NCBI GenBank assembly: GCA_012845835.1
Contig: JABAKD010000005.1
Coordinates: 1,399,075 to 1,463,074, forward strand
Length of the DNA: 64,000 nt
Source of the DNA: Undaria pinnatifida
Taxonomy: Eukaryota; Sar; Phaeophyceae; Laminariales; Alariaceae
Reading direction: 5' to 3'
Below, piece by piece: positions 1 to 12,004 of this stretch. Each line of letters begins with the position of its first letter. Position 1 is the first letter of the stretch. The translations under genes and the position numbers were made by a program. The notes beneath the pieces were generated by a model. The model was not told the origin of the DNA, searched no databases, and saw only the letters and a list, made by a program, of their open reading frames with translations.

Positions 1-169
1 GCGTAGTTATCATGGTCATATCGTCTCTGAGGACGGACGCAAGCAAGTATTGGCTTCTTCCGGCAGAACATCGCTATATTTGGGGAGTACCAACCGAACA
101 TGGCAATGAATGAATGAATGTTCTTGTGGTGTGTGGGCTGCAGAATAAAAATATTCCACTAGACAGTAG

Positions 170-870
170 ACTAGTATAGCCCTCCTCTCGGGAGTGATCC
201 GGGAGGAAGTGTATCGTAACAATAATAGTAGCGATGTCTGCAGTAGCTAGCTACAGTAGCTACAATAGTCTCAGTAGCAACAGCAGGCGGTCGAAGCAGC
301 CTCAGTGCAGGCAGTAGTGGTAGAGGAGTAGTGGTAGCAGTGGTGGTAGTAGTAATAGCTATATTGATATCGATAGGGGTACCTTTGTAAGGACCCCTGT
401 GGGGTTTCCGTGCTGACTATTTTGCCGGGGGCGCTTGGGCACGCTCTTCTACTAGCCCCTCTCTTGGTCTGAGAGAAACCTCTGAGTTTTATCGTAACAA
501 TAAGAAGAGTAGTAGTAGCAGTTGTAGCTGCAGTAGCTGCAGTAGCTTTATCGTAACAATAAGAAGAGTAGTAGTAGCAGTTGTAGCTGCAGTAGCTGCA
601 GTAGCTTCGGTGGAAGTAACAACAGCAGTAGCAAGACGCATACGTAATCTTCTACTAGCCCCGTTCTTGGGAGTGATCCGGGAATTGTATCGTGACAATA
701 ATAATAGCAGTGCCTGCAGTGGCTACAGTAGCCTGCCTCAGTAGCAACAGCAGCAGCGGAAGCAGCCGCAGCAGCAGTAGTATCGCGCAGGAGTAGCGGT
801 AGTAGTATAGCAATAACAATAACCTTTGTATAGAAGTATAGTGGCGTTGCCTCTGCATGTCTTTTCTTGT
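170..870. repeat. Degenerate trinucleotide-rich repeat block
   Basis: GTA/GCA/CAG-type triplets fill this stretch. Three diverged copies of a longer unit (a 'ctactagcccc...ttgggagtgatccggg' segment followed by 'tatcgtaacaata') lie near 170, 445 and 640. A 60-bp segment is also duplicated almost perfectly at 487-547 and 548-607. Reading frames crossing it are long only because triplet repeats lack stops. I see no gene here. Confidence 0.75.
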
Positions 871-1086
871 AGCTGGTAAATTGAATACGGCCAGTATATA
901 CTTCGTGTCGGGGTGTTGTTATGCGGTGATCTATTAGTCTAATCTTATTTAATAATAATAATAACACAATTATTATACTTCGTGTTCTCACCTTGTGGAA
1001 ATATTTTGAAGGCACAATGCGTGCAATGTCGGACGTCAAGAACGAAAAAATATACCTGGTGGTGATAAAATTATTTATATTTATTT

Positions 1087-1495
1087 GATAAAATTGTGAA
1101 AAGAGCGATGCAATTGTTCTCCTGGATGCAAAGATTGGCGCTGTGGCAGTTGTTAAACTGACTGAGCAGACACGCTGTGTGTCGATAACTCTCGAAAAAG
1201 GCCGCTTAAAGGCAACAAAGACTTCTAGGACGATGCACTGTGATGAGTTCAGATGCGGTTCGACGAGTGAACGTGGGGTGTATGTGCAAACACTCCAGTT
1301 CCTCAATCTTGATGGCCTCTTACAGCAACGTTTATCGACGGCTTGTCGCTGCAACTCATCGACTACAAAAACTGCTGAAAGGCTGAAATGTCTCCTAAAT
1401 ATATTGTTACTCATAATGAGCGGTGTAGTGAGTTGAACCACAACTTATGAAACATTGACTCAATAGGCTATGTACATACTGCCTATTTCTTAACA
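1087..1495 (-). repeat. Copia 3' LTR
   Basis: This aligns along its length with 7928-8359, including the shared blocks 'gactgagcag', 'ggttcgacgagtgaa', 'acactccagtt' and 'tcaataggcta'. On the minus strand it begins TGTTAAGA, a typical LTR start. The left end is placed by where the alignment fades. Confidence 0.82.
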
Positions 1496-1509
1496 CTCCC
1501 CCTTAATGC
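1496..1509 (-). other. Polypurine tract of the copia element
   Basis: On the minus strand the bases directly upstream of the TGTTAAGA LTR start read AAGGGGGAG. This is where plus-strand DNA synthesis would be primed in an LTR retrotransposon. Confidence 0.6.
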
Positions 1510-1577
1510 AACTCGCTATGCATAAACGACGAGTGTCCCAGGGCGATACAAGTAGAACATTACTAAAAAGTCCTGAT

Positions 1578-1750
1578 CATGACTGAGGATCATCAAAAGC
1601 ACTTGTTGGAAGCAATAGAACCATTACTAAAGCACTGTTCATGGCTAACGATCATCAGCACTTGCTTGTTGGAAGCGATGGAAACATCACTGAAGTGTCA
1701 ATCATGTCTAACGATCACCAGCACTTGTTGGACGCAACGCTACTTCACTA
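1578..1750. repeat. Three diverged ~65-bp tandem units in the copia 3' region
   Basis: Units share 'aacgatcaycagcacttgttgga' style text and follow one another between the RNase H remnant and the 3' LTR. This is probably non-coding tail sequence of the retrotransposon. Confidence 0.6.
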
Positions 1751-2056
1751 GAACACGGAGAATGTAAACAAAACCATATAGCCTGTGCAGTGCAACTTGT
1801 AACTCCCCCCATTCCCGCGAAACAGTTCGAGTAAAAGACAATCAGCAATGAAGGAACCCCTGCGTTTTGATCGTCTAAAAACTTACCAATTTCAGGCAAA
1901 ATTTGCTGATCATCTTGAAGAAATAGCGCAACCTTTGCTTGCTGAGATACTTGGTGCCAATGTCAGCAAGCTGGTCCTCTTTCTTAACACATTTGACGTG
2001 ATTATGTCCTCCTCCTTGACTAGCTCTTGAAGGAAGAAGTACCGTAGAGCCACGTG

Positions 2057-2643
2057 CTAAACTCGCGAACTGTAGGTCTGATCTCCGGCGACGTGCAGAG
2101 CCGAGGTGTTGCCGATATAGAGTGGTAAGCTGTCGAAGCGCGTGCCGAACCCCAATTCCTTCATCATGTTAGAGTGGAACACCGCCGCCTTCATCGCTAG
2201 CGCCGCGGCCACACGTTCTACCTCCATAATGGATTGTGCTGTCAGCCCCTGTAGCCCCACCTTGAAGCTAACCGGGGGCGTTCGCAAGGAAGACAATATA
2301 TGAAGAATGACATCGACTTGCCGTTGTCCGGGTTGTTGCCTCAGTCTGCATCCGAAAATGTAGTCATCATTTTGAAGCCACCTTGCTTCTATGTGATGAC
2401 GAAATCCACCGTACCGGCCAGGTAGCGAAACAGATGTTCAGCTGCCGACATGGGAACTTTCGACGGTTTAGACACCGCCCTTGCCAGTTGGTTGACGGCG
2501 AATAGGATGTCATAGCGAGTCACCTGTCCAAGGTACATTACGCTGCCCGTGATGGCTTGGGAACGCTGCTTTTCCTCCTTACTTAGATGCCTCTCGTCCG
2601 GCTGGTCCAGCGACAGCTCTTTTCTCACACCAGTCGTGTACAC
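2057..2643 (-). pseudogene. Copia RNase H domain, broken
   Basis: Two minus-strand frames carry the copia RNase H region. The upper one (2389-2643) has the conserved connection segment with 'GSVMYLGQVTRYDILFAVNQ' and 'AEHLFRYLAGT'. The lower one (2057-2296) has the C-terminal part with 'LYIGNTSAL' in place of the usual Asp-containing 'DN.SA'. Frameshifts separate them. The product would degrade RNA in the RNA/DNA hybrid during reverse transcription, but this copy cannot. Confidence 0.8.
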
Positions 2644-3674
2644 GTTGAATTGCAGCTTGCCATGCCGTACCGCTCCAGCAGGGACTTGGTGTGTTTCTCC
2701 GGGGTGATGGTCACCGTCCCCTTCTCGCGGTCGCGGGTAACACCCACATCCCGAGCACGAGTGGCACTTCGCCCATGTCTGTTATTGAGAAACGACTCAT
2801 GGGCTTCTGCTTGATCCGCGTTAGCATCAAGACGACGTTTCCGAGCGAGCGAACGTCGTCGACATACAGGGCCAGGATATAAATGGCGCCACACTCCGAG
2901 TAGGTGTAGACGCACGGGTCCGACTTGAGACTTTTGAAGCCAATGTCCACCCGATGTTTGTCGATCGTGTTCCACCAGTTGGTCGGGCTCTGGCGGAAGC
3001 CAGAAAGGCTTTTCGAAAGCCTCATTACCAGTGAGACTCCGTTTTCGTCGAATTTCTCGTATTCGGGCGCCATCTTGACATAAACTTCGTCTGTGACATC
3101 GGCGTTCAGAAACGCGGTGTTGTAGTCTAGCTGCCAGCACTCCAGATTGAGCTCCGCCGCTATTGTCAGCACCATTCGGGTGCTCGGGAGCCCGCAGACG
3201 GGAGCAAACGTGCTGCCGCAATCAATGCCCGGTAATTGGCCCCATCCTTTAGTACAACAACGCGTCCCTTGCGCGAGTTGTCCTCCTTGACCTTGTAAAC
3301 CCATCTATTGCCGATAATCTTGTGTCCCGCGGGGACAGAGGTCGCCGCCAGGAGGGTTTGGTACATTGTTATTTTTCAGGCTTGGCATTTTCGTGCCCGA
3401 GGCCGCTTTCCACTGCGCCTTGGCCGGTAGAAATCATGGCCTATGTAGAGGTGCTTGGATTTATTTCCGCATTCTCCCTGGCCGAACAGCTTTGAATGGT
3501 CGTCCCGGCGTAGGGGTATTCAACGGTAGAGTCTGCTCTGTACGTCTCATGCACAATATCCGGCAGGGTTTCCTTGGTATAGAGCCTTAGCCCTCGGAGC
3601 TCATAGAGCGCGGGCCCGGTGGCGATCGCCGTTGGGTGAGCAGAATTTGAACGGCTGTGAGCGTTACGCGTCAC
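2625..3674 (-). pseudogene. Copia reverse transcriptase (RVT_2), broken
   Basis: Minus-strand pieces show RVT_2 landmarks in order: 'GNRWVYKVK' near 3330, 'TFAPVCGLPSTRMVL' near 3190, 'LDYNTAFLNADV' near 3120, 'GFRQSPTNWWN' near 2990 and the catalytic 'YVDDV' near 2860. The reading frame shifts at about 3170-3300 and again near 2720, so no full enzyme can be made. The 5' part is separated from the integrase-linker region by the MITE at 3718-3969. Confidence 0.88.
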
Positions 3675-3717
3675 AAACGATTTTGCTGCGGTGCCGGCAC
3701 GCGTAAGGCGAGGACTG

Positions 3718-3969
3718 ACGCGTGCTACGATAGAGGTGCACCGCTTTTTTTTTGATACTACCCCTCAATCATGGAAGCTTAAGACCTCCCCCAAAAACTG
3801 ACTTGGAGAGAAATCAAATCTGCTACACCGGAGAAAACATGCCACGGCCTATGTACAAAACCAAAACCACGCCCAAAAAATTGCCTTACCACGACGACTT
3901 TCGGTTAAGGGGCCCCGTCAATCAGAAACCATTTTAGACGAAAACTGCTGCCTCTATCGTAGCACGCGT
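3718..3969. mobile_element. 252-bp MITE inside the copia element
   Basis: Perfect 19-bp terminal inverted repeats, ACGCGTGCTACGATAGAGG, bound this segment at 3718-3736 and 3951-3969. It lies between the integrase-RT linker and the RT coding segment. The linker frame runs into it and becomes nonsense. Its right part resembles 47620-47705 in an intron of SGNH-B. The 'cgtagcacgcgt' end motif also recurs singly near 7312, 29895 and 53300. I could not identify a clear target duplication or superfamily. Confidence 0.65.
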
Positions 3970-4474
3970 CTAGCACTACTGCCTCTAGACGCGAATGTCC
4001 TCGATATTGAAGCGGCTGTGATCCAGTCAGTGGTGTTCCCAAGGACGCTCCCGTGGTTGACACCGCCTGCTCCTGTGGTCCGAGAACAATTTCCTGCGAA
4101 ACTCCGTCCGTAGGCTCTCCCCCGGGAATCGCCCCTCCTTGCGGTGGTCCTGCAGCTCCTGCGTCCAGTGTGTCCCTCCTAGTGATCTCGCTGATCCGCT
4201 CCAAGAGTTCAGCCACCGGTAGATTGTCTGAGAGCCCACCCACAGCGATGTGGTCAGCAGACGCACCGGGAATCGGCTCCAACACGGAAGTGCAATCGCG
4301 AAGAACGCGCAGAAAGTCGCCGTTTACGATGTAGTTGTGGTCGTTCATGCCGCTGCTTGGCGGGTTAACCTGCTGCGAAGTTTCTTCCAACGGTGGCGGG
4401 AATGGGCGCGGTGGTGTCTCGATGAAGATGACGTTCCGGATCTCCACAATTGGCCGGGTAGCAGAATTGTACAC
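3970..4474 (-). pseudogene. Copia integrase-RT linker region
   Basis: An open minus-strand stretch starts near 4474 with 'YNSATRPIVEIRNVIFIETP'. This is the usual end of the copia integrase C-terminal region ('GYRVYNP.TRK...RNVIFIET' in related elements). A proline- and glycine-rich linker without domain features follows. The frame ends in the inserted MITE. Confidence 0.75.
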
Positions 4475-4489
4475 TCGATACCTCTTTAG

Positions 4490-5494
4490 CTGTTGTTATT
4501 GTACCCAACCAGTTGTCCTTCTACCGCCTTGAGGTCAAGCGTTTTGGAGTACGTCTCAATATATGCACGAAGGCCCGTGCAACGGTGACTCGAACAAGTC
4601 TCAGATCCGGCTCCGACCCGTGTAGCATTTATACGGAGACTGCATGCCGATCGCAGAGGGCGGTGCCTTGTTGCCCAAAAACGCCGCCGTGGGCATCAAT
4701 TATCCCCATAGAAACTTTAGCAGTCCGCTGTCGGCAAAGCATAAACCGCACCATAGCTGCAAGAGTTCTTCCAACGCGTTCGGACATGCCGATTTGCTGC
4801 GGCGTGTTGGTGATGGTGTACGAGCGACACCCACGTTTGAAGCCAGTAGTCCTGAAACTTGTTGGGTTATGAATTCACCTCCTTTATCCACCCTCAACCG
4901 CTCGACGCGGAAACCACTTGGAATCACCACAGATTGTGCGAATACCTGAAATTAGTTGAGAGTGTCGTGCTTACACTTCAGCAAACAAAGCTCCGTCCAC
5001 GTGGTGTACTCGTCGGAAATCTTTGTGATGTACGTATAGCCCCCGAGGGCCTCTGGGGTTAAAGGTCACATGAGATCTGCGAAAACGAGTTGGAAAGGGA
5101 GTTTAATTTTGTGATTGGCGGTCATGGGATGAGCCAGCTGGTGACTCTTGCCCACGTCGCGCACATCGCGCAGTCTGGCACAGACCCGTCGAAAAGCATG
5201 CCGTTGTTATCAAGGTTTTTAAGAAGGCTTAAGCTCTTGTGGTTGAGATGTCCTGGTCGCCGATGCCACAGGTTGGTGTTTGTCGCAGCCGGCATTGCCA
5301 GCTCCGGCCCGTTGCCACCGCTGGCGAGGTCCAGCTCGAGAAAAAATATATCGTGCCCCGGCTCTGTGCGCGGAAGCGTTTGGTTGTGTCTTTCCAGCCT
5401 TGGGTTGGTCATGGTTGGTCATGCCAAAGATAGGCACCACATCGTTACGCGCAGCTTTCTTGACATAGAACAGGTTACGCCCAAGGCCAGGCAC
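4490..5494 (-). pseudogene. Copia integrase, broken
   Basis: The GAG-pre-integrase/zinc-binding module is visible around 5120-5490: 'NLFYVKK', then 'HRRPGHLNH' and 'CAMC', giving the HHCC pattern. Part of the catalytic core appears around 4800-4930: 'LRVDKGGEF' with the second core Asp. Several frameshifts separate them. The protein would insert element DNA into the host genome. It is non-functional here. Confidence 0.8.
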
Positions 5495-5509
5495 AATCAG
5501 ACACGAAAG

Positions 5510-5931
5510 TTAAATTAACCGTCGCACTTCTTTGTCGTCGACGACGTGGCCCCGGAACAACGAACCCCCCCCCCCCCCGGCGGTTGAGATTATTCGTGGC
5601 ATGTCCAAGACCTTGTACTCTTCCAGTCTGCCCCAAAATCTGGGGATGATGGCGTCGTCAAAATAGTGTCGCGACGCGCCAGTGTCCACCAGCACATCAA
5701 CGGAGTCGTTGCTGCAGCAGCCTGTCGACAGCCTTGCGGTGGGACCGATCGTGAGAGTCGAGCCGTCTTCCGTACTGGTGATGCCCCCAAAGACTTCGGG
5801 CTGTCCATAGGTGTTCCTGACCATTCGGGTACAAAAGCGAGATGCCAAACGAGAGCCACAGATAGTGGAGAATAGCCACCACCATCAGAGCACGGGTAAT
5901 AGCCGTCAACTCCTCGACAATGTGCTCTCAA
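5510..5931 (-). pseudogene. Copia aspartic protease, broken
   Basis: The retroviral-type active-site motif 'VLVDTGASRHYF' is read near 5690 on the minus strand. The flanking sequence is in shifted frames. A poly-C run at 5568-5578 adds a length-variable tract. The protease would process the element polyprotein. Confidence 0.78.
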
Positions 5932-6208
5932 AATCCCAGCTGCTTGGTCGGTTTTTCCTCGACCATGAGGAGCGAGTCATCAGCCTCTTCTCCCCTGACG
6001 CCGCCAAAAAATCCGATCAGCCCGCTGGTGTCGACTGGTTCATCCGTGGGGCCGAATGGCCAAAATGCTTCCTCCTCCGTCGGCGCTTCCACTGCGGTGA
6101 ACGAGACCGGGTGCTCGATGTAGATAGCGGCATAGTTGGCGTTACCGGCATTTGCACTGCCGAACAACATGCCCGGGGCGGCTGTCCGCATCGCTACGCG
6201 TAGTGCTC

Positions 6209-7427
6209 TTATGGAAAAGAGCGCCGCTGATTTCTGTCTCCTCCTGTCCTCGCGTCTCCTGATTCTGCTCTTCCGTGGCGCTTGTCAAGCGCTGTTTTCG
6301 CCGATGTTGCTGACTCCCCCGGGTTGGGCCGATGTATGTCGATGCCCCTTAAAGATGGCGCAGTCGTGCGTAACGTGTCCGAATACTTTACAGTAGTTGC
6401 ACCGCACGTCACTGCTGGTGTGCCCCATCACCTGCATGGCAATGCCGAGGCCGCGTTGACAGAGCACGAAAGGTCGTCGACGTAAAAATAGTGTGTACCA
6501 TGTGCCGAATGTCGTCCAGCCAAAAATACCGCCTCTCGTAGCTGGCGGTTCGGACCCTCTCGTAGTTGAGCGAAAGGCCTTGGAGAATGATGTCCTCGTA
6601 CCTCTCGTCGCGTGCTGTCTGTCGCAGTTCCTCGAAGAGGTTACGGCATTCGTCCAGAACGAAAAATAAGTCGCCCGAATCCTGGCCGGGCTCCGTCTTC
6701 GTGTTGACGAGTTTCTTGTGGCATGCCCTTCTGGCCTCCTTAGTGTGGCCGTTGTACTTCTCAATCAGAGCGTTCCACGCCAGCTGTCCATGTCCCGGCT
6801 CCAATCGTCTGGCCGCTTCACCTCGAACTTCTTGACGGCACTGTTGGCGGAGCCAGACGTGGTGAGAAGAAGAACACCCCAGAGATCTTGGTTCGCCTGT
6901 AATCATTTGTGCTCAGCGACAGCTTTATTAGGCGTCGCGGTGTCGGTGCTGCCCGGAGTAGATGATGATGGCTCGTCGTTGCCGTGGAACACATCGAATA
7001 CGGCGCTGCTGTAGGCTGTAGAGAGAGACAGAAATACGCATTCTGCGATAGAAGGTTGCACGTTTCTTCTTGAACGATTTTTCGAATGACGACGGTAGTC
7101 CTTAACCAAAAATCGTGGAAAAGGCGCCATTTTTTTGCATGATTCTCGCTGTGTGTACCTAGAGGGATACGTACCTAGAGGGATACGTTTGATGCTTTCA
7201 TCCGGGGTATAGGAGTTATATTTTTCTCCAAGTCAATGTGTGGGAGAGCTCTTAAGTTCCCAAATCGAGGAGTAGTATTGGAAATAAAAAGTGATGCACC
7301 TGTATATCGTAGCACGCGTCGACTGGTAGATCCGCAGCTTGCTCTTGTATTCTTGAAACGACTCCTTGTTCCTGCTGGCAAATACGGGGCAGTTTTCGAT
7401 GACCGCCGGGGTGTTGTTGGACGCCAC
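6209..7427 (-). pseudogene. Copia gag with zinc knuckle, broken
   Basis: The N-terminal gag piece begins near 7427 ('MASNNTPAVIENCPVF'). The central UBN2-like part ('WNALIEKYNGHTKEAR', 'FFVLDECRNLFEELR') lies at 6530-6800. A CCHC zinc knuckle 'CNYCKVFGHVTHDC' is at about 6345-6400. These fall in at least three frames. Gag would form the particle that packages element RNA. Confidence 0.8.
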
Positions 7428-7927
7428 GCTCTCTCTATGGCGACCACTCGACGGTAAATGCTATCTGTCCCAGCAGCGGGCATTATATAATAATATAGTA
7501 AATAAAAGAACCTGAGTCCCGGTCGTTGTACTAAAAAAAAACAAAGAAACAAGGAAACAAACAGGAGACCTGAACAAGCAGACCAACAAACAAAACGAAC
7601 AGGCAAACCAACAGACAGACAAACAGACAAACTTGCCCGCCGAGTCCGTTGGAATATAGTCTATAGTATTAACACTAGTAGGTGAAAAGACGATCCCGAG
7701 TCTCGGTCGCGGTGCTAAAAGACAAACAAACACCCGTGCGAGTCTGTGTTGGGACCCTGAATCGCGGAACCGAACTGTGTCGTCCGATCGCTGAAAAAAT
7801 CGAACTAAAGCTGAGGAACTTCGTGTAAAATCAAATTAAAGCTGAGGAGCTTTGTGCAAAAATCCCAAGCCGCTGCTCCTGCTCGGGGTCCACGAAGGTT
7901 CTTGATGCACGCGACGCGCTGAGTAAA

Positions 7928-8359
7928 TGATGGCTCAAAAACCTATTGAGAATAGTCGATGATACTCCTGCATTAGGCTGCAAACATTGGCACGGTCAGC
8001 TGTGAAAGGGACTGAGCAGAAACGCTGTGTGTCGACGGTGTGGAGAATGGCTGACTCTTGAAAGAGGCCGCTTGAGGGCAACAAGGGCTTAGGACGATGA
8101 CCGGCGACAATTTCAGATACGGTTCGACGAGTGAATGTGAGGTGTATGCAAACACTCCAGTTTCCCAATCTTGATGACCTCTTGCAGCAACGGCTATCGA
8201 TGGCTTGTCGCTGACAACTCGTCGACCACAACAAACTGCTGAAAGGCTGAAAGGCCTCCTAAAATATCCCGATACTCCTAATGCGGTGTAATTAGTTGAA
8301 CCGCAACTTACGAAGCATTGGCTCAATAGGCTAATGTACATACTACTTATCTCTTAATA
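7928..8359 (-). repeat. Copia 5' LTR
   Basis: Direct-repeat partner of 1087-1495. On the minus strand its start reads TATTAAGAGATAAG against TGTTAAGAAATAGG in the other LTR. It contains an extra ~18-bp insertion near 8038. The low identity to its partner indicates an old insertion. Confidence 0.82.
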
Positions 8360-9914
8360 GTAATATGTACATACATCAATTGAGTTTAATTGACACACGC
8401 GCGTATGAAAATACGTGGAAGTGTATATTGTAAGCTTAAGCTTTATTTTTCCCCATCCGCGCGGGAGGAGACATCGATATTTTTAGTGTGACATCGTCTA
8501 TTTCTTACTGCAAAATGGATATTGTAGTCTAACACGCTAATATCATCATGGTTTGTTGCAGGCTTAATGAAAAACATGAATAACAGCACAAAATACAGTG
8601 CCTGATACACTTGCCGGTTGCGTCTTCAGTTTTCTTCCTCCGCGTGGCACACGGGATAATAAGGGTGCAAAGTTGACAGCTAAAATACCCGCCACGAACG
8701 AGAATGCCCGTGTGATCAAGCAAAACTATGACGCCCTTGAGGGGAATAATCGATGTATGGCGCTGATCGATGACGCTGAAGCTCATGCTGCGCACTAACA
8801 AACTGTCGCATGTTAAACAGAAAAATAAAGCGATGGACAAGGAGGCACAACCTGCATCACGTCATTGGGTCCATCCCACATATACACTTCCCAATCAATC
8901 ATACTACAGGCCCTCGGCAGGAGACAGACGTCGTCAAACGTCAAACCGTATTATGGTGGTATCGGATTGAAGCAGGCGCCACACACAGTTAGTTGGTTAG
9001 TTAGTTCCCGCGGTGGCAAGTGACGTATTGTTTTTCGTAGTTATAGTGTTCATGGTTCGCAATCGTGGTGTACCTTATAATGCTGGCGTCGTCGGCATGA
9101 CAATTTCGGTGGCGTCGTCGGCAGGACCGTTCTTCTGGTCAGAAATTTCTTTGCCCGATCTCGGTCGTATTATTTTTTGTTCATCATGAATCCCGGTCGG
9201 GCTGTTGTGCCTTATTCCGATGCATTGGTTGATCAACCATGTCTTCTCGAGCTAGTGCGGGAGTGACGAGCGGCCCGGGATGTTACTATGCGTGTGCTCC
9301 ACTTCACGGCCTTCACCCACTGCTACTACTACTGCGTTTCCACTGCTTCCCAGCGCGAGATTTGATCATTGAGTACTGGTTGTCTTGCGCGCTAAATACG
9401 ACCACTGAGTAATGTCGTCTTGCGCGCTAAATATCGCGGTGCCACTCTCACTGCTGCTGTTGCACCATTGTTCACGTCCCCGCTCGAGATGACTGTCCGC
9501 GCGCCGCCGAAGATGCCCGTCGTCTCCTTCTACACGATTACGCATTCGGGGCCATTACGGAGTCGAGGTCGCTTCTACTGTTGCTGCCACCTGGTTGCCG
9601 CTGGTGCCTCGCGCGAGATGTGGTTGTCCGCACTTCAAACTCAAGTCAATTGAAAAAACAGAAAAGAAAAGATAAGAGGTAGAAAATAAAGTATCATATA
9701 TATAAGAAAATAAAGCGAAACGGAAAAGGAAAAGAAAAGATAAGTAGAGGAAGCAAGGAAATGAAAGAAAAAGAAACAAAAAACAGCACAATACTATTAA
9801 TGGCAGACCCTAGGAACTGACTAAATTCGGCATTGGGTTCATAGAGGGTATCAAGTGCATCAATGGCACAGGGAGGGAAACGCAACAAGGCGAACAAGTC
9901 AGACTGGCGTTACG
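8360..9914. other. Intergenic, no gene seen
   Basis: No coding segment recognised. The segment 8395-8490 ('gtatgaaaatacgtggaag...ctttatttttccccatccg') recurs at 62320-62400, so it is a dispersed repeat. Around 9350, 9485 and 9610 a 'cgcgagat...gtccgc' motif is repeated. Positions 9650-9790 are a purine-rich low-complexity run. Confidence 0.6.
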
Positions 9915-9949
9915 ATAACTTGTGACGGCCACTGGAAGGCCTACAAGCT

Positions 9950-12004
9950 TCAGGACGATGATGGCCAGACCCAGACTTTCAGTCTCTTGGGCAGGACGCC
10001 CCCCCCTTCCCCCCTCTCCTGTTTCTCCCTCCCCCCCTCCCCCCCGTCACCCCCCCCACGCGCGCCCCTCTCCCCCCGGCCGCTTAGAGATGCCGACGGT
10101 GGATGCCGCTGCCGCGGCCTTTGCGTGTCGCTCAGCAGCTTTGCATCTCTCCGCGTCATGCCATTTCCGCATGAATGTCTCTGCTCCCTCCTCTACCGCC
10201 GAAACCATCTGTCGGCCTTCTTTGCAGTATTTCGTCACCCTTCGAACTTCATTCCAAAGACCGACATATCCTCCTCCAGGTGCACCATGCAGTCCCCTTC
10301 TTGCCCCTCTGATTTGCCTCTCTGAGTTCCCCAAATATCACCCTCTGTGGCAGACGCTTCCCCCCCATAGGTGCTACGAATCCCGCAAACAATATCCTCT
10401 GTTTGCGCCTTATCGCCTCTACGCTCGCGGAAGCTGTCTGGGCAAGCGCGTCAGCGTACGATAGGGTGTGGCTGTCACGCTTTCGTTTCCGACATCTGAG
10501 GCATCGGAGGAGCATGAAGTGGTGGGCCTGTCGTAGCCTGTCATAGTCAGGCTTGTTCGGGCTCCACGTCGTGCAACCGTAAAGTAGAGTCTTGATCACC
10601 TCGGCTTTCAGCAACCGCACCTTCAACCGTACGCGCACAATATTTTTTCATCTTGTACTGCTGGAAGCACGCCCAGGCTCTCTGAAGACGCCACGCGATC
10701 TCGATGCTGAGGTCTCTGTGTGCGCTGATGGCCCCGCCCAAGTACACAAACTCGACCGTTTGTTTGTATTTATGGCCGGCTGTATTGATGGCAAACGATA
10801 CTTGCCCGCCACCTTTAGTCTGCAGGCACATGATCTCCGTTTTGGCCTCGGCGACCATACGCCCGAACGCCGAGCACTCAGTCACGATCACCGTCATCAT
10901 CCTCTCCGCCCCTTCTGATGATCACGATATGATGCCCGCATCGTCAGCGTACAGCATACCCCACAACTTCTGCACCTCCTCCTCCCGCCCCCCCCCCCCC
11001 CCCCGGCTGTCGACTTTGCTTGTGCGTGGTGTGCCCCTCTTCTCCCTTTTCTCCTTCTTTCGTTGGAGCCACACCATGTTGTCCGTGATGGCTGCATCAG
11101 AGAGGAAGCGTTTCTCGGCCACACGCAGTACCGCCGGAAAAATATGTTGAACAGCAGTGAGGCGAGCACGCCGCCTTGCCTGAGACCTTGCCCCACGACG
11201 AAGGCTTTCAAAACACTCTCCATCATCCAACCGCACGCATGCTTGCATGCCGTCGTGGAATTGGCGGATGACGGCGAGCATTCTCGGTGGCACGCCAAAA
11301 CGAGCAAGGACACCCCACAGAAGGTTTCGGTCGACGAAGTCACATGGATCGGTGAGGTCGATAAAGCATAAGTGCGAGGGGGTTTCCTTCTTCCGCGCCA
11401 GTTCCTGCAGTCGTCGTACTACGAACGTCATGTCAACCGTCGAGCGTTGGGGTCTGAACCTCACACTGTTCCTCCGGCAGAATGTTTTCGCGTTCGCAGT
11501 AGTCACTCAGGCGACCCGCGATGACTTTGAGGAGTACTTTGCCGGCGCGTGAGCCACGAGGGAGATGCCGCGATAGTTGTCACACTCACTCCGATATTTC
11601 TTATTGTGCAGCGCCTTAATCGTTGCATCTTTCGATTGTTGCGGCACGCCACCTCCCCTCAACACAGCGACGATGATATCGTGGAACTTTGCGAGCGCGT
11701 CCAATTATGATTCGTCGGCCAAGACCTCCAGGAGCTCGGCCGGGAGGCCATCGGGCCGTACCGCCTTTCGGTTCGCTAACGCACGGATCGCCCCCCCTAC
11801 TTCGTACCTAGACGGGACATCGTCCAGTGGTCTGCACGGGGGCCACTGCTTAAGCTCGTCCACAATGAAAGGATCAAGGACCGGCGACTTCGTGTTACCA
11901 TATTTTTGAAACCGCGGAAAGTATCCCACGCCAACTCTAGGCAAATGTTGCCCCAAAAAACGTGGCTGCAGTTTAAAGGAATTGTGGGTACACACTGACT
12001 TCAT
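9950..12004 (-). mobile_element. Degenerate LINE (non-LTR retrotransposon)
   Basis: Minus-strand fragments encode a LINE-type reverse transcriptase followed by a C-terminal region with a Cys-containing tail. Fragments run from about 12004 down to about 9950 in several frames. The 5' and 3' ends are not defined. Poly-C/poly-G tracts have expanded inside it at 10000-10080 and 10988-11005. No target duplication or poly-A tail was found. Confidence 0.8.
10547..11909 (-). pseudogene. LINE reverse transcriptase domain, broken
   Basis: Ordered non-LTR RT motifs are visible on the minus strand: 'AIRALANRKAVRPDGLPAEL' (about 11740-11800), '[17 protein letters not shown]' (11540-11590), '[11 protein letters not shown]' type text (11425-11460), '[14 protein letters not shown]' (11335-11375), '[16 protein letters not shown]' in a shifted frame (11150-11200), and the catalytic 'LYADDAGI' (10925-10955). 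'VEFVYLGGAIS' follows near 10730. The frame changes at about 11705, 11506, 11200 and 10900, so the copy is dead. Order and spacing fit the CRE/RTE/jockey-like RT layout, but I cannot assign a clade. Confidence 0.85.

Larger units (their letters stand above)
1087..8359 (-). mobile_element. Degenerate Ty1/copia LTR retrotransposon
   Basis: Two diverged direct repeats of about 410-430 bp flank a minus-strand internal region. In order from 7.4 kb down to 2 kb it carries gag with a zinc knuckle, protease, integrase, reverse transcriptase and RNase H, which is the copia (Pseudoviridae-type) order. Every domain is broken by frameshifts or stops, and the LTRs differ at roughly a fifth of positions, so the copy is old and immobile. 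A purine tract adjoins the 3' LTR as expected. I did not find a convincing target-site duplication or a standard initiator-Met tRNA primer site, so the outer ends are approximate. The leader at 7510-7640 is a degenerate A/C-rich repeat. A MITE interrupts the element at 3718-3969. Confidence 0.88.

Noticed and set aside
548..1441. A 297-codon minus-strand frame
   Set aside because: It crosses the copia LTR and the triplet repeats; Leu/Ala/Thr runs come from GTA/GCA repeats.
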